14,513 bases of DNA. Source: Tidjanibacter sp. Lineage in GTDB: Bacteria > Bacteroidota > Bacteroidia > Bacteroidales > Rikenellaceae. Positions 1-9,500 of the stretch are shown piece by piece (position 1 is the first letter of the stretch; every line of letters starts with the position of its first letter). The position numbers were made by a program, and so were the translations under genes. Where the stretch lies: positions 1 through 14,513 of the forward strand of contig JAGBYS010000019.1 of assembly GCA_017628675.1 (NCBI GenBank), given 5' to 3'. The notes under the pieces were generated by a model. The model saw nothing but the letters and a program-made list of their open reading frames with translations, was not told the origin of the DNA and made no database searches.

Positions 1-62
1 AGGCCCTCGAGTGGAGCCTCAAGACGGGCGTTCCAGGACTCGAATTTACCCCCGTACACTAA
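1..62 (+). CDS. C-terminal tail of an unidentified upstream gene (partial)
   Basis: Reading from base 3, 19 sense codons end in TAA at 60-62; the last residues are GLEFTPVH. The other two forward frames read as unlikely protein, and this frame shares the codon choice of its neighbours (CTC, GGC, ACC). Only the tail is visible, so the product cannot be named. The next gene starts about 12 nt downstream with no room for a promoter, so the two are probably co-transcribed. By context it may be another pectin-degrading enzyme, but that is a guess. It lies in the same frame as the GH105 gene, separated from it by this single TAA. Confidence 0.6.
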   Translation, partial: ALEWSLKTGVPGLEFTPVH

Positions 63-74
63 CCCTACGACACT

Positions 75-1304
75 CTGAAACGACTAACAACCTTACTTCT
101 CACACTGGCCGTCTTACCCATCATTGTAGCCTGTAATGCCGAGCGCAAGGTTCCTAAAATCCGAAGTTCGGAGCCCCTTTCGGTGAGAATGGTGGAGAGT
201 GAGATGAGCCGTATTCCCGACGCCATCACAATGGATGGGGTGAGCAAGCCTAAGTGGAACTATACCACTGGTCTTGAGCTACTTGCAATTATGGATGCGG
301 GCGAAACATACAACCAGGAGAGCTACACCCGCTACGCACTCTCGTGGCTCGAGAGGATGGTTGCCGAGGATGGCCAGAGCATCGTGACCTACAAACTCTC
401 CAACTACAACCTGGACCACATCTGCCCCGGAAGACTCCTCTACCGAGCCTATGACCTCACGGGCGAGGAGCGCTACCTGAAGGCCATCGACCTGCTGTGG
501 CGTCAGCTCTGCGAACAACCTCGCACACCCGAGGGTGGCTATTGGCACAAGAAGGCCTACCCCAACCAGATGTGGCTCGACGGCCTCTATATGGCAGAGC
601 CCTTCAAGGCCGAATACCTCGTTCGCTACGCCACCCCTGAGGAGGCCGAGCACGGCTGGCAGGATATCGTTCACCAATTCACACTCGTTGCCCAGAAGAC
701 CTACGACCCAGCAACAGGACTCTTCCGCCACGCCTGGGACTCCTCGAAGGAGATGTTCTGGTGCGACAAGACCACGGGCCAGAGCGAGCACGCCTGGCTC
801 AGAGCAATGGGCTGGTATACGGTAGCCCTTGTGGAGGTGCTCGACATTATGCCCGAGAGTACTCCAGGGAGAGAGAATCTCACCGCAATTTTGGACCACA
901 TCTACAAGACAATTCCCGCCTTTGCCGACCCCAAGAGCGGTATGTGGTATCAGGTGATGGACTGCCCCGAAAGGGAGGGAAATTACCAGGAGTCCACAGG
1001 CTCGATTATGCTCATCTACGCGATGCTCAAAGGTACACGCATCGGTGTGCTTTCTGCTGACTATCAGGCAACTGCCACGGAGATCTACAAAAAATTCGTA
1101 AGGCGCTTTATGAGGGAGAATCAGGACCACACTATCTCAATGATCGACTGCTGTGCGGTGGGCGGATTGGGTGGCAAGCAGAACCGCAAAGGCGACTTCG
1201 ATTACTACCTCTCGGAGCCCATCATCGAGAACGATTGCAAAGGTGTAGGCCCCTTCATCTGGGCCTCGATGGAGTATGAGCGATTGATGGGAAATGACAA
1301 ATAA
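75..1304 (+). CDS. GH105 unsaturated rhamnogalacturonyl hydrolase, lipoprotein (YteR/RhiN family), probable CTG start
   Basis: The family (EC 3.2.1.172) removes the 4,5-unsaturated uronic acid from the non-reducing end of oligosaccharides made by rhamnogalacturonan or pectin lyases, by hydrating the enol ether double bond. Family signatures are plain: GYWHKK followed by QMWLDGLYMAEPF (Asp169, counted from the CTG, sits where the family has its catalytic acid), RAMGWY, NYQESTGS, and the C-terminal YYLSEPIIENDCKGVGPF. A later start at GTG 183 would give 373 residues, but the frame stays open upstream and encodes a classic lipoprotein signal: basic KR, a Leu/Thr-rich core and the lipobox I-V-A-C with Cys20. 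GTG 183 also falls inside a segment (SVRMVESEM) that I recall as conserved in Bacteroidales homologues. No ATG, GTG or TTG lies between the TAA at 60 and the lipobox, so CTG at 75 is the best start, giving 409 residues. Residues after Cys20 (NAERK) are not acidic, suggesting a periplasmic rather than surface location. Function is confident; the start codon is less so. Confidence 0.92.
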   Translation: MKRLTTLLLTLAVLPIIVACNAERKVPKIRSSEPLSVRMVESEMSRIPDAITMDGVSKPKWNYTTGLELLAIMDAGETYNQESYTRYALSWLERMVAEDGQSIVTYKLSNYNLDHICPGRLLYRAYDLTGEERYLKAIDLLWRQLCEQPRTPEGGYWHKKAYPNQMWLDGLYMAEPFKAEYLVRYATPEEAEHGWQDIVHQFTLVAQKTYDPATGLFRHAWDSSKEMFWCDKTTGQSEHAWLRAMGWYTVALVEVLDIMPESTPGRENLTAILDHIYKTIPAFADPKSGMWYQVMDCPEREGNYQESTGSIMLIYAMLKGTRIGVLSADYQATATEIYKKFVRRFMRENQDHTISMIDCCAVGGLGGKQNRKGDFDYYLSEPIIENDCKGVGPFIWASMEYERLMGNDK

Positions 1305-1315
1305 TCCGTCAAACG

Positions 1316-1335
1316 CTTTGAATTACAAAGTAATT
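1316..1335. promoter_or_regulatory. Overlapping inverted repeats in the susC promoter, candidate operator
   Basis: Two perfect inverted repeats overlap here. AATTAC-AAA-GTAATT (1321-1335) has 6-bp arms and a 3-nt centre, and lies wholly between the -33 and -7 elements. CTTTG-AATTA-CAAAG (1316-1330) overlaps the -33 TTTG. A palindrome inside the spacer is a typical position for a dimeric repressor, though PUL genes are more often switched on by activators. AT-rich DNA yields such palindromes by chance fairly often, so function is only a suggestion. No regulator gene is visible in the window. Confidence 0.35.
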
Positions 1336-1347
1336 TTCCTAAATTTG
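1317..1347 (+). promoter_or_regulatory. Bacteroides-type promoter for the susC-susD-lipoprotein operon
   Basis: TTTG at 1317-1320 (the -33 element) and TAAATTTG at 1340-1347 (the -7 element) are separated by 19 nt. This matches the known Bacteroidota sigma-ABfr consensus TTTG-N19/21-TAnnTTTG without a mismatch. Transcription would start near 1352-1356, leaving an A-rich leader of about 125 nt before the susC ATG at 1479. The site lies just after the GH105 stop codon, so the transporter operon can be transcribed separately from the enzyme gene upstream. Confidence 0.8.
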
Positions 1348-1478
1348 CACATATAACACTTTTTTCGACCTAAAACACATTTTCTTCAACACAGCAAGCA
1401 GCATCCACAGGAGTGCTAAAAAAGGCTACAACAAAACAATCAACCAATAAATTTCACTAACAATTAACCAAAAAAACC

Positions 1479-4400
1479 ATGAGAAACTTTACACGAAAGT
1501 TCACCCTACTTATTTTGGGTTTGAGCTTCACTCTTGTAGCGGAAGCTCAGAAGGTTAGCGGTATTGTTAAGGACACAGCAGGCCAGCCAATCATTGGTGC
1601 GTCTGTTGTTGTTGACGGCACCAACAACGGTACGACAACCGGCGTATCGGGCGATTGGAGCCTCAATGTCCCCAACGCTCCGCAGCAGAAACTGGTATTC
1701 TCGTACCTCGGTATGCAGGACCAGACGGTGGCAATCGGCAACCGCACCTACTTCGAAATCACTCTCGAGAGTGACGCAGAGGTTATGGAGGATGTGGTTG
1801 TGGTGGGTTACGCCACAGTTCAGAGGAAAGACCTTATCGGTTCGGTTGCCTCGGTAGGAGCCGAGACTATCGCCTCGCAGCCCGTGACCAGCGTATCGGA
1901 GGCTCTCTCCGGTAAGATGGCAGGTGTGCAGGTAACAACCACCGAGGGCGACCCCGACGCAGACATCAAGATCCGCGTTCGTGGTGGCGGCTCCATCACC
2001 CAGGACTCCTCGCCTCTGTACATCGTTGACGGCTTCCCCGTTGAGAGCATCAACGACATCCCCTCGAGCGACATCCAGAGCATCGACGTGCTCAAGGACG
2101 CCTTCTCGACCGCCATCTACGGTTCGCGTGGTGCAAACGGCGTTATCATCGTGACCACCAAGAGCGGTGGCGAAGGCCGCCTCTCGGTGAGCTACAACGG
2201 CTACACCGGTTGGAAGAGCATCGCCAACAAAGATGCACTCACCACCCTCGACACCGAGGAGTTCGTGAAGTTGCAGTATGAGCTGGCTATGATTCGCGAC
2301 AGAGTGGAGGGTGACTATCAGCCCTACTTCGGTCAGTTCTGCGACATTGACCTCTACACCGGTCAGCCCAAGAACGACTATGTAGCACAGGTATTCGGCA
2401 ATCAGGGTACCACCAACAACCACAACATCTCCCTCTCGGGCGGCAGCAAAGAGTTCAGCTGGACTGCAAGTTTCTCCCATATGGGCGACAACGCCATTAT
2501 GAAGGGCTCGAGCTACACTCGTGACAACCTCAACCTGAAGACCAAATTCAAACCCAACAAGAAGGTTTCGTTTGACTTCTCGGTGCGTTTCTCGGACACC
2601 CAGGTTCGTGGCAGTGGCGCCAACTCGGTGAACGATAGCGGTTCGACATCCGGCAACGGTCGTCTGAAACACGCCATCGGCTACACCCCCATCCCCCTGG
2701 AGAGCTCCGTTGAGAACAGCGACCTCGAGGAGGATTATGGTGACAACGCTCCTCCTATGCTGTCGGTTGCAGACAACGACTCCAAGCGCAGCCGTCAGAA
2801 CTGGAATGTGAACGGTGCCGTTAGCCTCAAACTCGCCAAAGGCCTCACTCTGAAGGTTGACGGTGGTTTGGATAGCTACGCACAGGGCGACAATAGGTTC
2901 TATGGTCTTACCACCTACTATGTGAACAACAACGCTACCCTCAAGGGTCAGCCCGCAACCCAGTATACCGACTACGATCGCACTAAACTCCGCAATACCA
3001 ACACCCTCCACTACAACATTGGTGAGGCTCTGGATTGGGAGGATAGCAAACTGGATGTTCTGGTAGGTCAGGAGTACCTCTACACCAACTCCAACAAGCT
3101 CACTGCTTGGGTTGAGGGTCTTCCCACCTTCTTCGACGCAGATATGGCTTGGAACTTTATGGCTTCGGGTACTGCTGTTTCTACCAACCAGTACTACAAC
3201 CCCGACGATAAACTCCTTTCGTTCTTCAGCCGTGTAAACTACGACTGGAAAGGTATCGTTTCGGCTTCGGCTACTATGCGTGCCGACGGTTCGTCGAAGT
3301 TCCTCGGCGCCAACCGTTGGGGCTACTTCCCCTCGGCTGCAGTAGCAGTACGCCTCTCGGAGCTCCCCGCACTCCAGGATATCGAGGTTCTTGACAACCT
3401 GAAGCTGCGCTATAGCTACGGTACCGCAGGTAACAACAACATCCCCTCGGGCCAGACCCTCCAGACCTTCAAGGCCAACGCTACCACCTGGATTTCGCAG
3501 GGCGTGACCTACTGGTCGGCAGGCAACACTATGCCCAACCCCGATCTGAAATGGGAGACCACCATTTCGCACAACCTCGGTTTGGACTTCTCGCTGCTGG
3601 GTGGTAAGGTCAGCGGTTCGGTAGAGTACTACAAGAACAACACCAAGGACCTTCTGATTCAGTTCCCCACCGCAGGTAGTGGTTACGCAAACCAGTATCG
3701 CAATATGGGTGAGACCCAGAATAACGGTTTCGAGGCAACCATCAACTACACCGTATTCCAGACCAAGAACGCAGGTCTGACCATCTCGGCCAACGCATCC
3801 TACAACCGCAATAAGGTTGTGACCCTCGGTGGTCTGGATCGCATCGAGTCGCAGAGTATGTGGGCTTCGACCGAGATCGGTACCGACTATGTTGTTGAGG
3901 TTGGCCAGCCCTTGGGCAATATGTATGGCTACATCAGCGACGGCTACTACACCGTTGACGACTTCAACTATGTAGATGGCGCTTGGGAGCTGAAAGAGGG
4001 CGTCGTAGACTGCTCCGACATCATCGGCTCGACCTACCTCAGGCCCGGCGCTCGCAAGTACAAAGACCAGCCCACCGTTGAGGTTCTCGACGAGGAGGGT
4101 AATGTTGTCGGTATGGAGGGTGACGGCAAACTGACCGTTGCAGACAAGACCGTCATCGGCAACGCTCTGGCAGACTGGACCGGTGGTCTGATCATCTCGG
4201 GCTACTGGGGCAACTTCGACTTCTCGGCAAACTTCAATGCCGTTCTGGGCAACCAGATCTATAATGCAAACCTCATTGAGTTCACTTCGACTCGTAAGTA
4301 TCACAACCGTAACCTGCTCTCGTCGATGTCCACCGATCAGCGCTGGACCAACATCGATTGGGCTACCGGTGAGTTCATCACCGATCCCGAGGCTCTTGCA

Positions 4401-4718
4401 GCCCTCAACGAGGGTAAGGCAGGCTCGCCCTTCATCGGCAACGCCGTATTTAGCGATGCAGCCGTTGAGAATGGTTCGTTCTTGCGTCTGACAAGTGCAA
4501 CTCTGGGCTACACCATTCCCAAAGAGCTCACTCAGAAGATTGGCGTTGAGAACCTCCGACTCTATGTTTCGGGCACCAACCTCTTCCTTCTGACCAGCTA
4601 TTCGGGCTTCGACCCCGAGGTAGATACTCGTCGTGCTACTCCTCTTACTCCCGGTGTTGACTACTCGGCATACCCCAAGAGCAGAGGCGTTGTAGTAGGT
4701 GTGAATCTGACTTTCTAA
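1479..4718 (+). CDS. SusC-like TonB-dependent outer membrane transporter
   Basis: A 1079-residue outer membrane beta-barrel that, with its SusD partner, imports oligosaccharides using energy passed on by TonB. A type I signal peptide ends at about AEA-Q (residues 21-24). A carboxypeptidase-regulatory-like beta-sandwich follows (about 26-97, starting KVSGIVKDTAGQPIIGASV), then the TonB box and plug start DVVVVGY (105-111). The plug carries the SusC-family signatures SPLYIVDGFPV (178-188) and LKDAFSTAIYGSRGANGV (205-222). The rest is barrel and ends in Phe (GVNLTF), the usual signal for barrel assembly. Length and order are normal for the family. The start ATG follows an A-rich leader without a Shine-Dalgarno sequence, as is common in this phylum. 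Pectic oligosaccharide as substrate is inferred from the GH105 and uxaCBA neighbours; the protein itself does not reveal its ligand. This start codon contains the only CATG in the window. Confidence 0.96.
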   Translation: MRNFTRKFTLLILGLSFTLVAEAQKVSGIVKDTAGQPIIGASVVVDGTNNGTTTGVSGDWSLNVPNAPQQKLVFSYLGMQDQTVAIGNRTYFEITLESDAEVMEDVVVVGYATVQRKDLIGSVASVGAETIASQPVTSVSEALSGKMAGVQVTTTEGDPDADIKIRVRGGGSITQDSSPLYIVDGFPVESINDIPSSDIQSIDVLKDAFSTAIYGSRGANGVIIVTTKSGGEGRLSVSYNGYTGWKSIANKDALTTLDTEEFVKLQYELAMIRDRVEGDYQPYFGQFCDIDLYTGQPKNDYVAQVFGNQGTTNNHNISLSGGSKEFSWTASFSHMGDNAIMKGSSYTRDNLNLKTKFKPNKKVSFDFSVRFSDTQVRGSGANSVNDSGSTSGNGRLKHAIGYTPIPLESSVENSDLEEDYGDNAPPMLSVADNDSKRSRQNWNVNGAVSLKLAKGLTLKVDGGLDSYAQGDNRFYGLTTYYVNNNATLKGQPATQYTDYDRTKLRNTNTLHYNIGEALDWEDSKLDVLVGQEYLYTNSNKLTAWVEGLPTFFDADMAWNFMASGTAVSTNQYYNPDDKLLSFFSRVNYDWKGIVSASATMRADGSSKFLGANRWGYFPSAAVAVRLSELPALQDIEVLDNLKLRYSYGTAGNNNIPSGQTLQTFKANATTWISQGVTYWSAGNTMPNPDLKWETTISHNLGLDFSLLGGKVSGSVEYYKNNTKDLLIQFPTAGSGYANQYRNMGETQNNGFEATINYTVFQTKNAGLTISANASYNRNKVVTLGGLDRIESQSMWASTEIGTDYVVEVGQPLGNMYGYISDGYYTVDDFNYVDGAWELKEGVVDCSDIIGSTYLRPGARKYKDQPTVEVLDEEGNVVGMEGDGKLTVADKTVIGNALADWTGGLIISGYWGNFDFSANFNAVLGNQIYNANLIEFTSTRKYHNRNLLSSMSTDQRWTNIDWATGEFITDPEALAALNEGKAGSPFIGNAVFSDAAVENGSFLRLTSATLGYTIPKELTQKIGVENLRLYVSGTNLFLLTSYSGFDPEVDTRRATPLTPGVDYSAYPKSRGVVVGVNLTF

Positions 4719-4732
4719 ACCTCTAAAAAACG

Positions 4733-6511
4733 ATGAAAGAAATGAAAAAAATTGCATACATACTTTTGATTGCCCTCTCGACTACACTCTTCTCGTGTAG
4801 CCTCGACAGCGAGACCAAGTCGGCATTCGACGAGTCTGTTGTCTTCTCGAACTATACTTTGGCAGAGTATAATGTATTCTCGATCTCGGAGACCTTCGGT
4901 CACACCAACAACTACCGAGGTCGTTTCCTTCCCTGGTATGGTTTCAACACCGATGCCGAGTGGTATGTTTCGACCACCATCGACAACAAATCGGAGATTG
5001 CAACCTATGCCATCACCGTCAACAACGCACAGCTCAACCTCGACAATGGTCCCTACAATGAGATCTACGCCGGTATCGAGCGCGCAAATATCTGTATCAG
5101 TGGCCTGAGGAAATTTGGCGACATCGAGAACAAAGCCGATATGGCCTACCTCTTGGGCGAGTCGCTCACCCTGCGTGCTTTCCTCTACTATGAGCTGCTG
5201 AAGGCTTTTGGCGATGTTCCCGCACGCTTTGAGCCCATCAACTCGGAGACTATCTATCTGCCCAAGACCGACCGCGATGTGATCTACAAACAGATCCTGG
5301 CCGACTTGGAGGAGGCTGCCGGCTATCTTCCCTGGCCCGCAACCACCGCTGCTACGATGACCACCGACCGTGTGAACAAGGCCTTTGCAAATGGTCTTTA
5401 TGCTCGTATCGCTCTGGCCGCTTCGGGCTACGCACTCCGTCCCGAGGAGGGTATGGTTGGCACCGGCGACGCTGGTAGCATCCGCCTGTCGAGCGACGCT
5501 GAGCTGAGCAAAGAGGTCCTCTACCCCAAGGTTCTCGAGAAACTCGAGGAGGTTATCTCGAGCGGCTCGGCAAGCCTCTACAAGAGCTATGAGCAGCTCT
5601 GGAGAGATTTCAACAACTTCGACATCGAGGCCGGCAAGGAGAACCTGTTTGTGATTCCATTTGGCGACGCTCGTGGCCGTTGGAACTACACCTTCGCAAT
5701 CCGCTCCTATGTTGAGGGTAAGAATATGGCAGGTGCCGTAGGCCCCACCCCCACCCTCTTCTTCGACTACCAGAAGAACGACCAGCGTCGTGACATCTCG
5801 TGCGTAAACTTCAAGTATGAGCAGGACAATGTTATCGAGCCCGCAGGTATCGAGAACTGGTACTTCGGCAAATATCGCTTCCAGTGGATGGAGAAACAGC
5901 CCTTCACGGGCGGTAACGACGATGGTGCAAAACCCGTGGTTATGCGCTACTCGGATATCCTTCTGATGGCTGCTGAGGTTGCCAACGAGCTCGGCCAGCT
6001 GGACAAAGCCAAAGGCTACCTCCTGGAGGTACGCGAGAGGGCTACCGGCAGCGACGCTGCAAGCTATGTAGCTGCTCTGGGCAACAAGGAGGCTATGTTT
6101 GAGGCAATCGTTCTGGAGCGTAAGCTCGAGTTCGTGGGCGAGTTCCTGCGCAAGGGCGACCTTATTCGCTGGAATATGCTCAAGGACAAACTCGACGAGT
6201 CGATTGCAGCCTACCGCGACCTGAAGAGCCTCAGTGGCGACTATGCATTCCTCAACCCCGAGGGTGATGTATGGTACCGCGAGGTTGGCAACACCATCGA
6301 GTTCTACGGCCTTGAGGGCGAGCGCGTAGCTCCCGAGGGCGACGAGTGGAACAAGAAGGGTGCATACCTCACAAAAGACACCGATGGTCAGACCGAGGAG
6401 AGGGCTTCGACCGTCTACACCGCCGATCCCAACCAGCATATGTACTGGCCCATCTTCCAGGCAACCATCATCAATTCGCAGGGTTCGCTGGTGAACGATT
6501 TTGGTTACTAA
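4733..6511 (+). CDS. SusD-like surface glycan-binding lipoprotein
   Basis: A 592-residue SusD/RagB-family protein, which forms a lid over the SusC barrel and binds the incoming glycan. The lipoprotein signal is short, with lipobox LFSC and Cys22. Asp and Glu residues soon after the Cys (SLDSE) fit the acidic surface-export signal known for Bacteroidota lipoproteins. Family hallmarks are DRDVIYKQILADLEEAAGYLP, the TPR-like helix RVNKAFANGLYARIALAASGY, VVMRYSDILLMAAEVANELG, the ERKLEFVGE...DLIRW block, and a C-terminus ending VNDFGY. The gene lies 14 nt after susC. ATG 4733 is taken as the start; the ATG at 4742 (M4) would leave an equally good signal peptide, so the first three residues are uncertain. 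Binding of a pectic fragment is inferred from context. Confidence 0.95.
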   Translation: MKEMKKIAYILLIALSTTLFSCSLDSETKSAFDESVVFSNYTLAEYNVFSISETFGHTNNYRGRFLPWYGFNTDAEWYVSTTIDNKSEIATYAITVNNAQLNLDNGPYNEIYAGIERANICISGLRKFGDIENKADMAYLLGESLTLRAFLYYELLKAFGDVPARFEPINSETIYLPKTDRDVIYKQILADLEEAAGYLPWPATTAATMTTDRVNKAFANGLYARIALAASGYALRPEEGMVGTGDAGSIRLSSDAELSKEVLYPKVLEKLEEVISSGSASLYKSYEQLWRDFNNFDIEAGKENLFVIPFGDARGRWNYTFAIRSYVEGKNMAGAVGPTPTLFFDYQKNDQRRDISCVNFKYEQDNVIEPAGIENWYFGKYRFQWMEKQPFTGGNDDGAKPVVMRYSDILLMAAEVANELGQLDKAKGYLLEVRERATGSDAASYVAALGNKEAMFEAIVLERKLEFVGEFLRKGDLIRWNMLKDKLDESIAAYRDLKSLSGDYAFLNPEGDVWYREVGNTIEFYGLEGERVAPEGDEWNKKGAYLTKDTDGQTEERASTVYTADPNQHMYWPIFQATIINSQGSLVNDFGY

Positions 6512-6518
6512 TGACAGC

Positions 6519-6544
6519 TTACCTATTATAATATTGATAAGTAA
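6519..6544 (+). other. Weak AT-rich stem-loop between susD and the next gene
   Basis: TTACCTATT (6519-6527) can pair with GATAAGTAA (6536-6544) around an 8-nt AT-rich loop, with one C-A mismatch and one G-T wobble. No T-tract follows, so it is not an intrinsic terminator. It could mark an RNA processing or stability point that sets different levels of SusD and the downstream lipoprotein. It stands out as AT-rich against GC-rich flanks, but intergenic DNA here is generally AT-rich. Confidence 0.25.
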
Positions 6545-6546
6545 TA

Positions 6547-6553
6547 AGGAAAG
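6547..6553 (+). promoter_or_regulatory. Shine-Dalgarno-like site of the beta-helix lipoprotein gene
   Basis: AAGGAAAG-type purine sequence (AAGGAAAG spans 6546/6547 to 6553) ends 2 nt before the ATG at 6556, its AGGA core about 5 nt upstream. The other starts in this window have A-rich leaders without a clear AGGAG-like site, so this one is the exception and supports the chosen start. Confidence 0.45.
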
Positions 6554-6555
6554 AT

Positions 6556-9500
6556 ATGAAAAAGTTTATTAAGAATATAGCACTTTTTGCTTCGATGGCA
6601 GTGGCTATGACGGGCTGTGCCAACGACCCCGCAGAGGTTGTTGACAACATCTCCCTGAATCGTTGCCTTGCCCCCACCAATCTCGAAGCAGAAATCGTTG
6701 CATCCGTAGGTACTGATGTGAAGCTCACCTGGGATGCAATGCAGGGCACCGATTACTACACAGTTGAGGTATTCGAGTCAACCGAGACCGGCATCGACCA
6801 GGAGAGCGGCGAAGAGGTTGCTCTGGCACCCAACTACGACGCTGTGGAGCCCGCAAAAGTAGAGACCAACATCACCGAGATTCCCCACATTGTGAGCGGT
6901 CTTGAGGTGGACAAAAGCTACTTTGTACGCATTAAAGGCCACGCCGAGAACATCGAGGACTCCAAGTGGACCTACCTCGAGGAGGCCTTCGCAACCTCGG
7001 CGGTTCGCTCGTCGTTCAAGCTGACCGTTACCGAGCGTACCGTAAATAGCATCACCATTGCCTGGAACGAGGGTGAGGATGCAGCAGACCTTACCACCCT
7101 GCGCGCTACTCCCGTATCGGATAGCTCCAAGAAGAGTGTGGATGTTGCCCTCACGGCAGAGATGATTGCAGCCCGCACCGCCACCGCTGGCGAACTGGAC
7201 GCTTGCACCGACTACAAGCTCACCCTTATCTACGGTAAGGCTTGCAACCGCGGTAGCATCACCGCCTTCACCCGTCCCAGCAGCGAGGGCTTCAACACCG
7301 TAAGCTCGGTTGATGCTATCGTGAACGCAATCACCGGCACCATTGGTGATGTTAAGCTCAAGCTGACCTACAACGACGGTATGCCTTACGACCTTCCCAG
7401 CGTTGCCACCATTGGTTGCAACCTCTGGCTCGTTGGTGAGCCCACCACAGACGGCAAGAAACCCATCGTGACCGGTCTTGACATTCAGCCCTCGGGCGTT
7501 GTGACCACCATTCACCTTGAGGACCTCGTTCTCGACGGCGCAGTTTACACCGTTGAGGGTGCCGAGAGCAAGGGTCACATCCTCACCGCAAAGGCTGCTA
7601 TGGATGCTTTTGAGCTCGTTAATTGCGAGATCTACGGCTACACCAAGGGTCTTTATTACAACAATGTAGCGGGTGCTGATTGCGGCAGTCTTCTGATTGA
7701 TGGTTGCTATGTACACGATGTAAACCCCTACGGTAGTGTTGGTGGTGACTTCATCGATGTTCGTAATGGCGTTCACCCCTCGATTGTTGTTAAGAACTCG
7801 ACCTTCTACGCTTGTGCTCGTACCTTCCTGAGGGTGAGCGACAGCGCCGACTCGGGCCTCGTGGAGGTTAAGAACTGTACCTTCAACTTCGTGACCACCA
7901 CCAAGACCTCGTCGAATACCGCAGGTATCTTCGGTGTGAGGACCAAGACCACTCCCGAGTCGATTCTCTGTACCAAGAATGTCTTCCTGAACGAGTATAG
8001 CGACGGCGAGACCCCCGGTGCCGAGTTCGTACGCCTTGTGCGCAACTCCTCCGACTCTAACGCTCCCGTTTGCTCGGGCAACTACTTCTATAATGTGGGT
8101 GCAGGCTGGTTTGTTTCGGCCGCTACAACCGTTGCAGGCGCTGCTTTCGATGAGGCTGCAGCCCTTGCTGAGGGTGGCGCACTCCTGGAGGCAGACCCCT
8201 GCCAGAGCTCCGGCGCAGGCAAACTCTACCTGAACAACACAAGCGACATCGCCGCAAAACAGGCCGGTGACCCCCGCTGGTGGAACGCTGCTATTCCCGA
8301 GCCTCCCGTGAGGGCTACCGAGCTCGAGGTTGTAGCAGAGCCCTACACCTGGGACTTCACCGCTAAGGCTATCTACGACGGCGAGGTTCTCTCGAAGACC
8401 ACCATCATCGGCAATGCCCGCATCTACGCTTCGGCAGAGGCTCCCAGCGAGATTCTGCTTGGCGAGGGTATCTACTTCGCAGAGGCAGGTATGGTTGACA
8501 CTGCAGGCGAGCCCCTCTATGGTGCTGTTGGTATTCTCACAAGTGGCTACGGCGCCGTTGTCGTGACCGCCGAGGGTGCAAATGGTGTTGAGGGCGTACA
8601 GGTATTGGCCGGTGGCGACCGCTACACCCTGTTGGCCGATGGCGAGCCCCACAAGGTGCTCCTTGGCGACCTCAAGGGTGAGAATAATATCTATGTTATG
8701 GCCGCAGGTGGCGTGACCCTCAAGTCTGTTGAGTGGACCCAGGATCTGACTCCCGATGCAGTAGCAGCCGCTCTGAAGGCTCCCGCCGTGTCGTTCGACA
8801 ATCGCAAGGTTGACGAGGGCACCGCAATGGCTGTTACCGCTTCGTGGGCAGCTATTGAGAACGCCGACCACTACGAGATCACTTGGCGTGGTGCCAAGAC
8901 CGAGCAGACCGAGACTTCGTTTGTGATTCCCGCAGAGGAGGTTGCTGCTCTGGGCGTAGGCGAGTATGAGCTGAAGGTTGTTGCCATTCCCGTGGCTACC
9001 TCGAGCAAATATCTCCCCTCGGAGGCCGGCACTGCTACCCTCCAGATCAACAAGGTGGTTGTAGGTGGCGAGGTTACCCTCTCGTGGAACTTCTCGGACA
9101 CCATCTGGGAGACCGAGGTATTCGATTGGCTCGCTCCTCTGGGTAGCGACGGCTCGACCGATATGGATGTGACCGTTGACGGCCTGAGGGTTGTTGCAGG
9201 TGGCAAGAACATCCGTGGCTACCTCAATGAGGATGTTGGTAACTATCTGCAGCCCAACGGAGGTGGTTCGATCACCCAGCGTTGCTTCTCCTTCACCGCA
9301 CCCGCTAACGGTACGCTGAGGGTTAAGGTTAGTTGCACCGGCACTGAGGACCTCACCCGCGTTGTGAAAGTACAGGTTGGCGAAGAGGGCGCAGTTATGG
9401 AGCAGCCCGGTGGCCACGCAACTCCCACTTGGGTTGAGTATGACATCGAGGCCGCAGGTCAGACCGTCTATATCTATCCTTCGGGTGGCTTGCGTTTCTA

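Noticed and set aside
183..1304. GTG at 183 as the start of GH105.
   Set aside because: It would drop an in-frame lipoprotein signal peptide with a good lipobox, and the Val falls in a segment that reads like conserved mature protein.
3..1304. A single gene across base 3 to 1304 broken by a nonsense mutation at 60-62.
   Set aside because: A signal peptide with lipobox follows the TAA directly, which marks a new protein start rather than the inside of one chain.
1506..4757. A minus-strand open frame of over 1000 codons antisense to susC (similar ones at 4715-6439, 6778-10200, 10184-11536 and 13462-14322).
   Set aside because: All are antisense shadows of well-identified genes. They stay open because the sense genes rarely use TTA, CTA and TCA, whose reverse complements are stop codons. 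The translations show no recognisable domain.
6519..6544. Intrinsic terminator after susD.
   Set aside because: The stem is weak and AT-rich and has no T-tract after it; it does not compare with the terminator at 10082-10121.
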